Positions 17,135 to 26,409 of a DNA stretch of 64,000 bases are shown here, in pieces; position 1 is the stretch's first letter, and every line of letters starts with the position of its first letter. Below the pieces are notes generated by a model. That model was given only the letters and a program-made list of their open reading frames with translations. It was not told the origin of the DNA and ran no database searches. The DNA is taken from NCBI RefSeq assembly GCF_004792695.1, contig NZ_SRXU01000006.1, forward strand, positions 276,856 through 340,855, in the 5' to 3' direction. Origin of the DNA: Sphingomonas naasensis. Lineage in GTDB: Bacteria; Pseudomonadota; Alphaproteobacteria; Sphingomonadales; Sphingomonadaceae. Made by a program: the position numbers and the translations under genes.

Positions 17135-19002
17135 TGCGTCTGGCGCTCCCCTGCCTTGGCGGGCACCGGGATCCGCGCGGGCTGCGTACCTTCGGGGATC
17201 GGCGCCGCGGACGCCGCCATCGGCGCGCGCGAGGCGAGCGGGACGAGCCGCGGCGTGATCAGGAACAGCCGCTCGGTATGGCCCTTCTGCTTGGTCCGGA
17301 ACTTGAACAGCTCGCCGAGCAGCGGGATGTCGCCGAGCAGTGGCACCTTGGTCTCGTCGTTGATGTCGGCGTCGATCGTCATGCCGCCGAGCAACAGGCT
17401 CTCGCCGTCGAGCACCATGCCTTGCGTCGCCACGCTGGCGCGATCGACCACGGGGATGTTCTCCACCATCGAATCGGGGCTGATGCTGCCGTCCTCGATA
17501 TTGACGAGCATGCGGATGCGGGTCTGGTCGTGATCGCGGAAGACGTGCGGATTGACGCGCAGCACGGTGCCGGCGGTGACGTTGAACAGATCGACTTCCT
17601 CGCGCCCGGCGACGCGGACGTAGAAGGTCCGGGTGCGATCGAACACCGCCTCGACATTGGACAGCGTCATCACCTGCGGCCGCGAGACGATGCGCGCGGC
17701 GCCCTTGTTCTCGAGCGCGGTGACCCGGCCGAGGAACTCGCGCTGGCTGCCGATGATCGTCGAGATCGTCCCGCCGGCGCCCGAAGGGGTGATGTTGCTG
17801 ACATTGTCGCGGCGGTTCAGCCCCGGCACCGGCAGCAGCCGCGTGTCGCTATCGGCATTGCCGCTGCCGAACAGCGCGCCGAAGCCGCCGCTGCCGAAGC
17901 GCCAGTTGATCCCGAGCTTGCGCAGCCGATCGACGTTGATGTCGATGATCGTCGCCTCGACCTCGACGATCTGCGGCTCGACGTCGAGCGCGCGGATCAG
18001 CGAATCATAAGCGGCCATCCGTTCGGGCACGTCGCGGACGATGATCGCGTTGAGATACGCGCTCGGCTCGATCCGCACCACGTCCGCGGTCAGCGGCGCG
18101 GCGAGCCCGCCACCGTCGCCGCCGCCGAGGATCTCGGTCGCGGCATAGGCGCCGCCCTGCGCCGCGTCGGGAGCGACCGAATCGAGCCCCTGCCCCCGCA
18201 ATCGCGGCTGGCTCTGCCGCACCATCCGCGCGCCGAGAATCGGGGCGTTGGCGCTGCCGCCCGGCTTCTGGTCGAGCACGAGATTCTGCAGGATCGTCGC
18301 GAGCCCCGGCACGCGCGTCTCGCGCCCGCCCGCGGTGATCAGCGTGTCCTCGGCGCGGGCATAGCGCAGATAGAAGACGCGGAACTCGACCGGCTGTGCC
18401 GGCATCGCGCGCGGCGCGTCGTAATAGCCGCGGCCCCCGCCACCGCCGGGATAGGCGCCGCCGGGCGCGGCGGGCCCGCTATCCGCGACGCCTTCGCCGC
18501 GCGCCATCGCCGCGACCTGCTCGAGAAAGCGCGGCGTGCCGCTGACCACCAGCCCGTCGGTGGTGACGCGCAGCATGTTGCGGCGATCGGGCAGCCGCTG
18601 CGCCCGCGCCTGGCGCGCCACGCGATCGGCGGCGGCGCGGCCGAGCTGGAGGTTCTGCACGCCCAGCTCGGTCGGCGCGTACACGTAGAGCGCGGCGCCG
18701 TCATAATAGGAGATCAGATTGAAGGCCTTGGCGATGTCGCCATAGATCTTCTCGACGGTGCCGTTGAACACACCGTTGACCGTGCCGGTCAGCCGCGCGC
18801 TCGGCACCACCGGCCGGCCGGCGCGGCCGAACAGATCGCGCAGGAACGCCGCGATCGGCTGGTCGCGCGCGACGATCGAGACCTGGTTGCCCTGGGGGGC
18901 CGCCTGTGCGGCGGCCGGTGTCTGCGCGCTGGCGGCGAACGGCACCGGCAACGCGGCGGCAACGGCCATGAACAGCATCGACGAGTTCTGGTTCAGCTTC
19001 AA
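17131..19002 (-). CDS. sctC: type III outer-membrane secretin SctC
   Basis: 623 residues. Signal peptide MKLNQNSSMLFMAVAAALPVPFAASAQ; N0/N1 domains (QPIAAFLRDLFGRAGRPVVPSARLTGTVNGVFNG); a Gly/Tyr-rich linker (GGAYPGGGGGRGYYD); N3; and the secretin core with VEVEATIIDINVDRLRKLGINWRF, LENKGAARIVSRPQVMTLSNVEAVFDRTRTFYVRV and VPLLGDIPLLGELFKF, the classical secretin signature. This gene makes the locus an injectisome rather than a flagellar system. It begins 14 bases after sctV. Confidence 0.95.
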   Translation of the reverse strand: MKLNQNSSMLFMAVAAALPVPFAASAQTPAAAQAAPQGNQVSIVARDQPIAAFLRDLFGRAGRPVVPSARLTGTVNGVFNGTVEKIYGDIAKAFNLISYYDGAALYVYAPTELGVQNLQLGRAAADRVARQARAQRLPDRRNMLRVTTDGLVVSGTPRFLEQVAAMARGEGVADSGPAAPGGAYPGGGGGRGYYDAPRAMPAQPVEFRVFYLRYARAEDTLITAGGRETRVPGLATILQNLVLDQKPGGSANAPILGARMVRQSQPRLRGQGLDSVAPDAAQGGAYAATEILGGGDGGGLAAPLTADVVRIEPSAYLNAIIVRDVPERMAAYDSLIRALDVEPQIVEVEATIIDINVDRLRKLGINWRFGSGGFGALFGSGNADSDTRLLPVPGLNRRDNVSNITPSGAGGTISTIIGSQREFLGRVTALENKGAARIVSRPQVMTLSNVEAVFDRTRTFYVRVAGREEVDLFNVTAGTVLRVNPHVFRDHDQTRIRMLVNIEDGSISPDSMVENIPVVDRASVATQGMVLDGESLLLGGMTIDADINDETKVPLLGDIPLLGELFKFRTKQKGHTERLFLITPRLVPLASRAPMAASAAPIPEGTQPARIPVPAKAGERQTQ

Positions 19003-19016
19003 TCAGCCCTCCGTTT

Positions 19017-21008
19017 TCATTCGGCCGCAGCGAGCGCGACTTGTGGTTCTTCCGCCAATGCCCCTGGCGGCAGTCCGATCTGGCCGACCATCTCGACGGA
19101 AATGGTCGGCGAAAGTTCGTTGAAGGCGAGCACCGGCAACTCGAACAAATCGGGCTCGATCAGCTTGCGGATCGAGCGGCGGACCTCGAACGACGTTACC
19201 AGCGCGTTGGCGCCGGTCTCCGCCGCGGTCCGGCCGATCGTCGCAACCAGCTCGCGCGCGACCTCGGGCTTGACCGCGAGCCGCTCGACTCCGTCGACCA
19301 GCCGCGTCGCCTCGCGCACCAGCGTCTCGAGCTCGGGCGTGACCACCAGCGCGCGGATGCCGCCGCCCTGCGCGACGGCGTCGAGCAGATAGCGTTTGAG
19401 CGAAATGCGGGTCTGATCGGCGATCCGGGCGATCTCGCGCTCCTGGCTCGCCGCCTCGGTGAGGCCTTCGAGCACGTCGCGCATGTTGCGCAGCGGCACC
19501 TCCTCCTCGGCGAGCCGGCGGAGCACCTCGGCGATCCGCGCCGCGGGCACCGCGCGCACGGCTTCCTTGACCACTTCGGGATAGTCGTCGCCGATGCGGT
19601 TGAGCAGCCCGACCGCCTCCTGCACGCCGAGGAAGCGCGGCAAATTGCGGCGGATCAGCGCCTCGACGCCCGCCACCACCGTCTCGGCATCGCTGCCTTC
19701 GCCGGCGCCGATCGACAGCTCGAAGGCAAGCAGCCGCCATGCGCGCGGTCCTTCGGGCGCGAGGAAATGGATCGCCAGCCGGGGCAGCGGCACGCCACTG
19801 CGATATTGCAGCCGCTCGAGCATCGCGGTGAGCTCGGCGGAGAGCGCGGCCTCTTCGTCGACCGGCGGCTGCGGACCCGAAATCTGAAGCAGCAGCGGCA
19901 CCACCGGGCGCGGTGCCTCGGGCTCGGCGAGCAGAGTCACCGCGCGCGGTGCCTCGCGCCCGCCGGTGAGCAATTTGCGCATCGGCCCCGAGTGGCGGAC
20001 CATGTGCGGCTTGAGCCGCGGATGCATCGCCGCGCCCGACACGAGCGAGACGAAGCCGAGCCCGATGAACACCGCGACGGGGAAGCCCGGGATCAGCGCC
20101 ATCAGGAAGCAGATCCCGCCCACCGCGAGCAGCACGCGCGGATTGGCGACGAGCTGGCGGTGCATCGCCTGACCGAGATTGGCGTCGTTCTCCTCGTCGG
20201 TCGAGCGGGTGACCATCAGGCCCGCCGCCATCGCGCCGAGCAGTGCCGGGATCTGCGCGACCAGCCCCTCGCCGATCGTCAGGATCGAATATTTGGAGGT
20301 CGCCGCGCCGATCTCCATGCCCTGCTGCATCACCCCGATGGCGAGGCCGCCGATCAGATTGACGATGACGATCACGACCGAGGCGATCGCATCGCCCTTC
20401 ACGAACTTCATCGCGCCGTCGAGGCTGCCGTGGAGCTTGCTCTCGAGCTCGAGCGTGCGGCGGCGGCGGCGCGCCTCGTCCTTGTCGATCAGGCCCGAGC
20501 GCAGATCGCTGTCGATCGACAGCTGCTTGCCCGGCATCGAATCGAGACTGAACCGCGCCGCGACCTCGGCGACGCGCTCGGCGCCCTTGGCGATGACGAT
20601 GAACTGGACGATCGTGATGATCAGGAACACGACCAGCCCGACGACGATGTTGCCGCCCGCGACCATCGATCCGAAGGTCTGGATGATGTGCCCGGCATGG
20701 CCCTCGACGAGGATCATCCGGGTGGTGGCGATCGACAGCGCCAGCCGGAACAGCGTCGAGACGAGCAGGATCGACGGGAAGGACGAGAAGTCGAGCGGGC
20801 CGCGGATGTAGAGCGTGGTGAGCAGCAGCATCACGCCGAAGGTGATGTTCACTCCCACCAGCATGTCGATGATCAGCGTCGGCAGCGGCAGGATCATCAG
20901 CCCGACGATCGCGATCACGCCGACGATCAGGAACAGATCGGCGACGCGCGCCGAGAGCGGCAGGGGCTTTGCCGCGTTGCTGCTGGCGAGATACCGCTCG
21001 ACGCTCAT
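19017..21008 (-). CDS. sctV: type III export gate protein SctV
   Basis: 663 residues from MSVERYLASSNAAKPL. FHIPEP family: eight N-terminal membrane helices (about 20-315) with the TLFRLALSIATTRMILVEGHAGHII and RFSLDSMPGKQLSID-DLRSGLID signatures, followed by the cytosolic ring-forming domain (LERLQYRSGVPLPRLAIHF..., VKPEVARELVATIGRTA). It forms the nonameric export gate. The in-frame start 63 bases upstream would overlap the transglycosylase gene heavily, so the inner ATG is preferred; the gap to that gene is 7 bases. Confidence 0.95.
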   Translation of the reverse strand: MSVERYLASSNAAKPLPLSARVADLFLIVGVIAIVGLMILPLPTLIIDMLVGVNITFGVMLLLTTLYIRGPLDFSSFPSILLVSTLFRLALSIATTRMILVEGHAGHIIQTFGSMVAGGNIVVGLVVFLIITIVQFIVIAKGAERVAEVAARFSLDSMPGKQLSIDSDLRSGLIDKDEARRRRRTLELESKLHGSLDGAMKFVKGDAIASVVIVIVNLIGGLAIGVMQQGMEIGAATSKYSILTIGEGLVAQIPALLGAMAAGLMVTRSTDEENDANLGQAMHRQLVANPRVLLAVGGICFLMALIPGFPVAVFIGLGFVSLVSGAAMHPRLKPHMVRHSGPMRKLLTGGREAPRAVTLLAEPEAPRPVVPLLLQISGPQPPVDEEAALSAELTAMLERLQYRSGVPLPRLAIHFLAPEGPRAWRLLAFELSIGAGEGSDAETVVAGVEALIRRNLPRFLGVQEAVGLLNRIGDDYPEVVKEAVRAVPAARIAEVLRRLAEEEVPLRNMRDVLEGLTEAASQEREIARIADQTRISLKRYLLDAVAQGGGIRALVVTPELETLVREATRLVDGVERLAVKPEVARELVATIGRTAAETGANALVTSFEVRRSIRKLIEPDLFELPVLAFNELSPTISVEMVGQIGLPPGALAEEPQVALAAAE

Positions 21009-21015
21009 GCCGGCC

Positions 21016-21732
21016 TCAGCGCGCCGCGCCGCGTTGCGAGGCCTGGTAGCGGCCCACGACCTTGCGGACATAGTCCTGCGTCTCGCGATACCGCGGCACG
21101 CGGCGGCCCGATTTGATCACTGCGCCCGGCCCGGCATTGTACGCCGCGACTACCAGGGTCACGTCGTTTCCGAGTTGGCTCTGGAGCTGTTTGAGATATT
21201 TGGCGCCGGTGTGCATCGCGAGGACCGGATCGTCGAGCAGCGCGCGCGGATCGCGCACGCCGAGCCCCCGCGCCGTCGCCGGCATCACCTGCATCAGCCC
21301 CAACGCGCCCTTGTTCGACACCGCGCGCTGGCGCCCGGCGGACTCGGCATTGACCATCGAGGCGAGCAGATGCGGGTTGATCCGGTAGCGATAGGCTACA
21401 GAAGTGATCAATGCGTCATTGGCCCCGCCGCCGCTCCGGGCGCGCACCGCGCGCGTCGCCGCGACGAGCCGCTTCTGGAAGCCCGGCATGCTCACGCTCA
21501 CCGAACTGCGCTCGGGCAGCATCTCGGGTTCGGGCGGCGCCTCGAACCGGGGTTGCGATTGGGGTTCGGACGCCTGCGGCCCACAGAACCGCAACGCCTC
21601 GACATAACGCGTACCGATCGCCGCGGCATCGCAATTGCCCGCCTGCGCGGGAACTGCCGCCACGGTCGCGCTTCCGAACAACACCAGCTTCAACGCGAAG
21701 CCGGGCAACGGAGCGGAGCCGAAAAAGCGCAT
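21016..21732 (-). CDS. lytic transglycosylase of the type III locus
   Basis: 238 residues from MRFFGSAPLPGFALKLVLF, with a Sec signal ending near VPAQA and GGGAGGATC upstream. The SLT domain has catalytic Glu130 in ASMVNAESAGRQRAVS, then KGALGLMQVMPATARGLGV and VVAAYNAGPGAV. Such IpgF/HpaH-type enzymes open peptidoglycan for assembly of the apparatus. First gene of the minus-strand operon. Upstream is an AT-rich divergent control region. Confidence 0.9.
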   Translation of the reverse strand: MRFFGSAPLPGFALKLVLFGSATVAAVPAQAGNCDAAAIGTRYVEALRFCGPQASEPQSQPRFEAPPEPEMLPERSSVSVSMPGFQKRLVAATRAVRARSGGGANDALITSVAYRYRINPHLLASMVNAESAGRQRAVSNKGALGLMQVMPATARGLGVRDPRALLDDPVLAMHTGAKYLKQLQSQLGNDVTLVVAAYNAGPGAVIKSGRRVPRYRETQDYVRKVVGRYQASQRGAAR

Positions 21733-22219
21733 ACACGATCCTCCCTGCAAGCCCCGGGCAAGGGGCGTTGCTGACGATCGTTTGGTTCGCATGGGTCCTG
21801 CGATCCGGACTTTCATCCGGCCAGTAAAAACTACGACGATCGTTCGTCGCAGGACACCCCCCCGTTTCGTCAAGTCATCGCGGATTTGGACCGACCCACC
21901 CCGGCCAAATGGCGCTTCACCGTACCGCAAACATTCGTGTCGGCAACGAAACAGTCGGCAGAATGCCGTCGCGATTTAAGTGATTCGGGTAGATTTAATT
22001 ACCAAATTACTTCGCTTTAGTGACCGCTTTGCACATGCTTCGTGAGTTGACCGACCTTAAGGCTTCTGGGAAAATGTGCCCGTTTGGTACGCAACAGGGT
22101 CCTGCGGTCCAACCTGAAAACCTTGCCGCCGCGTGCCTTCGGGCGCGGTGGCCGGGCGCATCCGGCGCTCTCCTCTCGTCCAGCGTTCGGGCGAGGCATG
22201 CGTATTGCCGGAGGTGCGT
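21733..22219. promoter_or_regulatory. divergent control region of the two secretion operons
   Basis: About 490 bases between the transglycosylase and sctU starts. It holds a dyad CGACGA-TCGT-TCGTCG (21834-21849), an AT-rich block around 21973-22018 (GATTTAAGTGATTCGGGTAG, then ATTTAATTACCAAATTAC) unlike the GC-rich surroundings, and a sigma70-like pair for sctU (22047-22075). I could not place a minus-strand promoter. No TARTCG-N3-CGATTA box is seen here, so the apparatus may be controlled differently from the substrate genes. Confidence 0.5.
22047..22075 (+). promoter_or_regulatory. possible sigma70-type promoter of the sctU operon
   Basis: TTGACC, 17 bases, GAAAAT. The -35 is close to consensus and the -10 matches four of six positions. 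It lies about 145 bases before the chosen sctU start. Confidence 0.3.
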
Positions 22220-23377
22220 TTGGCCGAGAAGAACAACGGCGGCGACAAGACAGAGAAGCCGACGCCCAAGCGGCTGGCCGACGCGCGCAAGAAAGGCGAT
22301 GTCGCCAAGTCGCGCGACGTCACCGCCGTCGCGACCTTGTTCGTCTGGCTGATCGTGCTGCTGTTCGGCGCGGGCTATGCCGGCAACCAGGTCATCGCGC
22401 TGTTCGACGACGGCTTCGTGCTGATCGGCGGCAATGCCCCCTTCGCCACCGCGCTCTCGCAGCTCGGCCGCAGCGCGCTCTGGGCGTTGCTCGGCATCAC
22501 CGCGATCGCCCTGCTCCCCGCCGCGATCACCGGCGTGCTCGCCGAATTCCTCCAGGCCGGGGGCGTGTTCACCACCGAGAAGATGAAGCCCACGCTCGAC
22601 AAGCTCAATCCGGCCGAGGGCTTCAAGCGCATGTTCAGCATGGACAACCTCGTCGAGCTCGCCAAGACGCTCGCCAAGGCGGCGCTGATCGTCTTCGTCG
22701 TCTGGCTGGTGCTGCGCGGCTCGCTCGCCGAGATCATCGAGCGCACCGGTCCGGTGCTGCTCCCCGTCGCCGAGACCGACGGCCGCTCGGCCGCCGCCTC
22801 GGTCCTGCTCTTCACCGGCGGGCTCGTCCGCACGGCGTTGCTCTGGACCTTCGGCGCCTTCCTGCTCGTCGCCGTGCTCGACATGGCGTGGCAGAAGCAC
22901 AGCTACACCAAGAAGCTGCGGATGAGCATGCGCGACATCCGCGAGGAGCATAAGGAGAATGAGGGCAACCCCCTCATCAAGTCGAGCCGCCGTCAGCTCC
23001 ACGAGGAATGGGCGAGCCAGAACGCCGTCGGCGCGGTCCGCGACGCGAACGTGCTCGTCGTCAACCCGACTCACATCGCCATCGCGCTCGCCTATGATCC
23101 GGAGAGCTGCCCGGTCCCGATGATGACCGCCAAGGGCGAAGGCCCGCTCGCCGCGGCGATGCGCGCGGCGGCCGAGGAGGCGGGCATTCCGATCATCCGC
23201 CACGTCCAGGTGGCGCGCAAACTCTATGAGGACGGCGCCCCCGACGAGCTCATCCCGCGCGACATGTTCGATGCGATCGCCCAGATCATCCTCTGGGCGA
23301 AGCGCGTCCGCGACGGCCAGCCCGCCCCCGATCTCACCGAACCCGAACTGATGGACACGAACAGGGGGTCGCATTGA
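22220..23377 (+). CDS. sctU: type III export switch protein SctU
   Basis: 385 residues. The start is taken as TTG at 22220 because GGAGG ends 5 bases before it and the family N-terminus reads GGDKTEKPTPKRLADARKKGDVAKSRD. A distant in-frame ATG at 22133 adds an unlikely tail. Four membrane helices precede a cytosolic domain whose autocleavage site NPTH is at residues 282-285 (VVNPTHIAIAL). Cleavage there permits the switch from early to late substrates. Its TGA overlaps the next ATG. Confidence 0.95.
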   Translation: MAEKNNGGDKTEKPTPKRLADARKKGDVAKSRDVTAVATLFVWLIVLLFGAGYAGNQVIALFDDGFVLIGGNAPFATALSQLGRSALWALLGITAIALLPAAITGVLAEFLQAGGVFTTEKMKPTLDKLNPAEGFKRMFSMDNLVELAKTLAKAALIVFVVWLVLRGSLAEIIERTGPVLLPVAETDGRSAAASVLLFTGGLVRTALLWTFGAFLLVAVLDMAWQKHSYTKKLRMSMRDIREEHKENEGNPLIKSSRRQLHEEWASQNAVGAVRDANVLVVNPTHIAIALAYDPESCPVPMMTAKGEGPLAAAMRAAAEEAGIPIIRHVQVARKLYEDGAPDELIPRDMFDAIAQIILWAKRVRDGQPAPDLTEPELMDTNRGSH

Positions 23378-23703
23378 TGGATTCGACGATCGGCACGGCG
23401 CTTTCCAGCCTGCTCGGCATGATCATCGCGCTGGCGGTGGTGCTGGGGCTCGCCTGGATCAGCCTGCGCGCGCTGCGCCGCTGGCAGGATCGCGGGCTGG
23501 GCGGCCGCGAGAACGGTGCCGAGCGCCAGCTGCGCTTCGTGCGGGCGTTGCCGGTCGGCCAGCGCGAGCGGCTAGTGCTGATCGAGGCGGAAGGCGAGCT
23601 GATGCTGATCGGGGTCTCCGGCGGCGCGATCTCGCTGCTCCGCAACTGGGGGGCGCCCGAGGCCGAGATCGCGGTGCCGCCGGCGCCGGAGCCGGCGCGA
23701 TGA
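23377..23703 (+). CDS. FliO-like membrane protein inside the type III operon
   Basis: 108 residues. One N-terminal membrane helix (LSSLLGMIIALAVVLGLAWISLRAL), then a small beta domain RQLRFVRALPVGQRERLVLIEAEGELMLIGVSGGAISLL. The 'L-P-GxRERLVLIEaxGxxxLIGVSxGxIxLL' pattern is that of FliO, a chaperone for FliP (SctR) assembly in flagella. Injectisome operons normally lack FliO, so its presence between sctU and sctQ is unusual. Coupled to both neighbours (1-base and 4-base overlaps). Confidence 0.75.
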   Translation: MDSTIGTALSSLLGMIIALAVVLGLAWISLRALRRWQDRGLGGRENGAERQLRFVRALPVGQRERLVLIEAEGELMLIGVSGGAISLLRNWGAPEAEIAVPPAPEPAR

Positions 23704-24692
23704 ACGCGCCCCCGGAGCAGCTTCGCACGCGCCTGCCGGCGATCGACCAGAACCGCGCCCAGCTCCAGACCATGCTGATCGGCGCGCTCAACCGCCGGCT
23801 GATCGGCGGCCTCCAGACCGGGGTGCGCCTCGCCACCGAGCGCGATCGCCGCGCCGCGATCGCGTGGATCCAGTTCCGCAGCGGCGGCCATCTCGTCCAG
23901 ATCGCGCCGCTGCTCGTCGACGGCACGCTCGCGCGCGTCTCGGGCGCGCAGGGCAGCGTCGATGCCGCGGCCGCGGCCGCCACGCTCGGCCGGATCGAGC
24001 CGCTGCTCGGCGCGCTCGAGCTGGTGCTCGGCTGCGAGCTCCAGCCCGCCGGACTGCACAAGAGCTATGCCGGCGACCCGGTGCTGCTGCGCCTCGACGC
24101 GACGAGCGGCCAGGGCGTGATCCAGCACCGGCTGCTGCTCGCGATCCCACCCGAAATGGCGGTCGAGCCGCTCGCCGAGATCGAGCTCGCCGCGACCGCG
24201 ATCGGCGGGCTCCGGCTGCGCTGGACGGCGCGCTTCGACGGTCCGCAGGTGCGCGCCGCGGGCCTCGCCGGGCTTGCGCGCGGCGATCTGCTTTTGCTCG
24301 GAACCGGCGCGCCGGTCGCGAAGTTGTCATTGCCGGGTCGCAACGACGCGCCACGCGCGCGAATCGCCTTCAACGATGGGATGCTCGTTTTGCAGGATGA
24401 TGTTGCGATGGAGGGATCGCAGGAGGCGTCCGTGCCTGTCTCCCCCGCCGGTGACCCCGGCTGGGCCGATGTGCGGATTCCGACGACGATCGAGATCATT
24501 GGCGCGGGAATGACCGCCGCCGAGCTGGCGACGCTCGGCAAGGGCAGCGTGCTGCCGCTCCCCGCCGCCGGCGGAACCTTGCCGGTGCGCGTGATCGCCG
24601 GCGAGCAATGCGTCGCCGAGGGCGAGATCGTCGCGGTTGGCGAAGGCTTCGGCGTGCTGATCACCGGAGTCGCTGCCGACGGGGACGCCTGA
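23700..24692 (+). CDS. sctQ: type III sorting-platform protein SctQ
   Basis: 330 residues. The C-terminal SpoA/FliN domain is clear (WADVRIPTTIEIIGAGMTAAELATLGKGSVLPLPAAGGTLPVRVIAGEQCVAEGEIVAVGEGFGVLI, here only described by its key parts WADVRIP, LATLGKGSVL and CVAEGEIV). The N-terminal portion matches YscQ/HrcQ in length and helical pattern. SctQ forms the cytosolic pods that load substrates. Its stop overlaps the sctR start by one base. Confidence 0.85.
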   Translation: MNAPPEQLRTRLPAIDQNRAQLQTMLIGALNRRLIGGLQTGVRLATERDRRAAIAWIQFRSGGHLVQIAPLLVDGTLARVSGAQGSVDAAAAAATLGRIEPLLGALELVLGCELQPAGLHKSYAGDPVLLRLDATSGQGVIQHRLLLAIPPEMAVEPLAEIELAATAIGGLRLRWTARFDGPQVRAAGLAGLARGDLLLLGTGAPVAKLSLPGRNDAPRARIAFNDGMLVLQDDVAMEGSQEASVPVSPAGDPGWADVRIPTTIEIIGAGMTAAELATLGKGSVLPLPAAGGTLPVRVIAGEQCVAEGEIVAVGEGFGVLITGVAADGDA

Positions 24693-25354
24693 TGGAACTT
24701 TCGAGCTTCACGCCCGGCTCGGCGCTGGTCGTCGTCGTCGCGCTCGCGCTGGCGCCTTTCTTCGCGGTGATGGTCACTTCGTTCACCAAGATCGTCGTGA
24801 CGCTGAGCCTGCTGCGCAACGCGCTCGGGCTGCAGCAGGTGCCGCCCAACATCGTGCTCAACGGCCTCGCGCTGATCCTGACGCTCTACGTCATGTACCC
24901 GGTCGGCCAGCAGATGCAGGACCGGATCGCGGCGCAGCAGAGCGATGGCAGCGTCTTGCAATCGACCGCCTCGATCTCGACTGCGATCGATGTCGGCAAG
25001 GAGCCGCTGCGCGAGTTCCTGATCAAGCACAGCGACGCGAATGAGCGCGCCTTCTTCCTGCGCACTGCGCAGCGCGTCGGCGATCCGGCCCATGCCCGCG
25101 AGATGACCGATCGCGATCTGATCATCGTCATCCCCGCCTTCGTGGTGAAGGAACTGAGCCTCGCCTTCCAGATCGGCTTCCTGATCTTCTTGCCCTTCCT
25201 CGTCATCGATCTGGTCATCTCGAACATATTGCTCGCGATGGGGATGATGATGCTGTCGCCGACGACGATATCGCTGCCGTTCAAGCTGCTGCTTTTCGTG
25301 CTCGTCGACGGCTGGGTGAAATTGAGCCACGGATTGGTGCTGTCCTATGCCTGA
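24692..25354 (+). CDS. sctR: type III export apparatus protein SctR
   Basis: 220 residues from MELSSFTPGSALVVVV. The FliP-family signatures are plain: FFAVMVTSFTKIVVTLSLLRNALGLQQVPPN near the N-terminus and IIVIPAFVVKELSLAFQIGFLIFLPFLVIDLV with SNILLAMGMMMLSP in the C-terminal half. Four membrane segments. It builds the core of the export gate with SctS and SctT. A 12-base gap leads to sctS. Confidence 0.95.
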   Translation: MELSSFTPGSALVVVVALALAPFFAVMVTSFTKIVVTLSLLRNALGLQQVPPNIVLNGLALILTLYVMYPVGQQMQDRIAAQQSDGSVLQSTASISTAIDVGKEPLREFLIKHSDANERAFFLRTAQRVGDPAHAREMTDRDLIIVIPAFVVKELSLAFQIGFLIFLPFLVIDLVISNILLAMGMMMLSPTTISLPFKLLLFVLVDGWVKLSHGLVLSYA

Positions 25355-25366
25355 GGACGAACGGCC

Positions 25367-25636
25367 ATGAACGGCGACTTCGTCAGCCTCACCAACGACG
25401 CGCTGTGGCTGGTGCTGATCCTGTCGGCGCCGCCGATCATCGTCGCGTCGGTGGCGGGGCTGCTGGTCGCGATCGTGCAGGCGGCGACCCAGATCCAGGA
25501 ACAGACGCTGCAATATACCGCAAAGTTCTTCGCGATCGTGCTCACCCTGTTCGTCACCGCATCACTGATCGGCGCGTCGCTCTATCGCTACAGCGACCGC
25601 ATCTTCAGCGAATTTCCGGCGATGATCCGGCGGTGA
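25367..25636 (+). CDS. sctS: type III export apparatus protein SctS
   Basis: 89 residues, two membrane helices, FliQ family: DALWLVLILSAPPIIVASVAGLLVAIVQAATQIQEQTLQYTAKF is nearly the family consensus (sAPP-xxAxxVGLxxAxxQAxTQIQEQTL). It ends by overlapping the GTG start of sctT. Confidence 0.95.
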   Translation: MNGDFVSLTNDALWLVLILSAPPIIVASVAGLLVAIVQAATQIQEQTLQYTAKFFAIVLTLFVTASLIGASLYRYSDRIFSEFPAMIRR

Positions 25637-26409
25637 CCGGCTGGAGCGATCCGATGCTCCTGCTCGCCGTCGCGACCGCGCGGATCGCGGTGGCGTTCAT
25701 GCTGATGCCGATCTTCTCGCCCGATCTGATCCCCGCGATGGTGCGCAATTCGATCCTCGTGTCGCTCGGCATCATCTCTTTGTCGCTCCAGCCGACGCTC
25801 GACGTGTCGATGCTCGGCCCCGGCCAATGGGCGACGATGTTCGCCAAGGAAGTGTTCGTCGGGCTGCTGATCGGCTTCTTCTTCGGCTCGGTGCTTTGGG
25901 CGCTCGAGGCGGCGGGGCAGATCATCGACACCAAGGTCGGCGCGACGATGGCGCAGATCGTCGATCCGCTCTCGGGCCACCAGACCTCGCTCAACGGTGC
26001 CTTTCTCGCCCGGCTGGCGGGGATCGTCTTCATCTTCTCGGGCGGGCTCTCGCTGCTCGTCCATGTGCTGATGGAGAGCTATGCGCTGTGGCCGGTGGCG
26101 GCGCCGATGCCGACGCTCGACGCGCGCGGGCTGGGGCTGTTCGAGCGCGAGTTCGGCCGGCTGATGGTGCTCGCCACCCTGTTCGCCGCGCCGGTGCTGA
26201 CCGTGCTGTTCCTGATCGATCTGGGGCTCGGGCTGATCAACCGCTTCGCCCAGCAATTGAACGTCTTCACGCTGTCGATGTCGATCAAGGCGTTCGCCGC
26301 GACCGCGATCATCCTGCTGCTCGTCGGCTCTTTCGTCGAGGCGATCACCCGCGACATCCTCAGCCGCCCCGACACGATCCTCGGGCTGCTCCGGGGGCTG
26401 GTCCATTGA
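25633..26409 (+). CDS. sctT: type III export apparatus protein SctT
   Basis: 258 residues with a GTG start inside the sctS stop (GTGA). FliR family: ATARIAVAFMLMPIFSPDLIP near the start, KEVFVGLLIGFFFGSVLWALEAAGQIIDTKVGATMAQIVDPLSGHQTSLNGAF in the middle and FAQQLNVFTLSMSIKAF near the end. About six to seven membrane helices. It completes the SctRST export core and overlaps the start of the regulator gene. Confidence 0.95.
   Translation: MTGWSDPMLLLAVATARIAVAFMLMPIFSPDLIPAMVRNSILVSLGIISLSLQPTLDVSMLGPGQWATMFAKEVFVGLLIGFFFGSVLWALEAAGQIIDTKVGATMAQIVDPLSGHQTSLNGAFLARLAGIVFIFSGGLSLLVHVLMESYALWPVAAPMPTLDARGLGLFEREFGRLMVLATLFAAPVLTVLFLIDLGLGLINRFAQQLNVFTLSMSIKAFAATAIILLLVGSFVEAITRDILSRPDTILGLLRGLVH

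Noticed and set aside
21964..21980. CCGTCGCGATTTAAGTG as a box for the sctU operon
   Set aside because: Lacks the 6-3-6 dyad and lies about 240 bases from the start, unlike the others.
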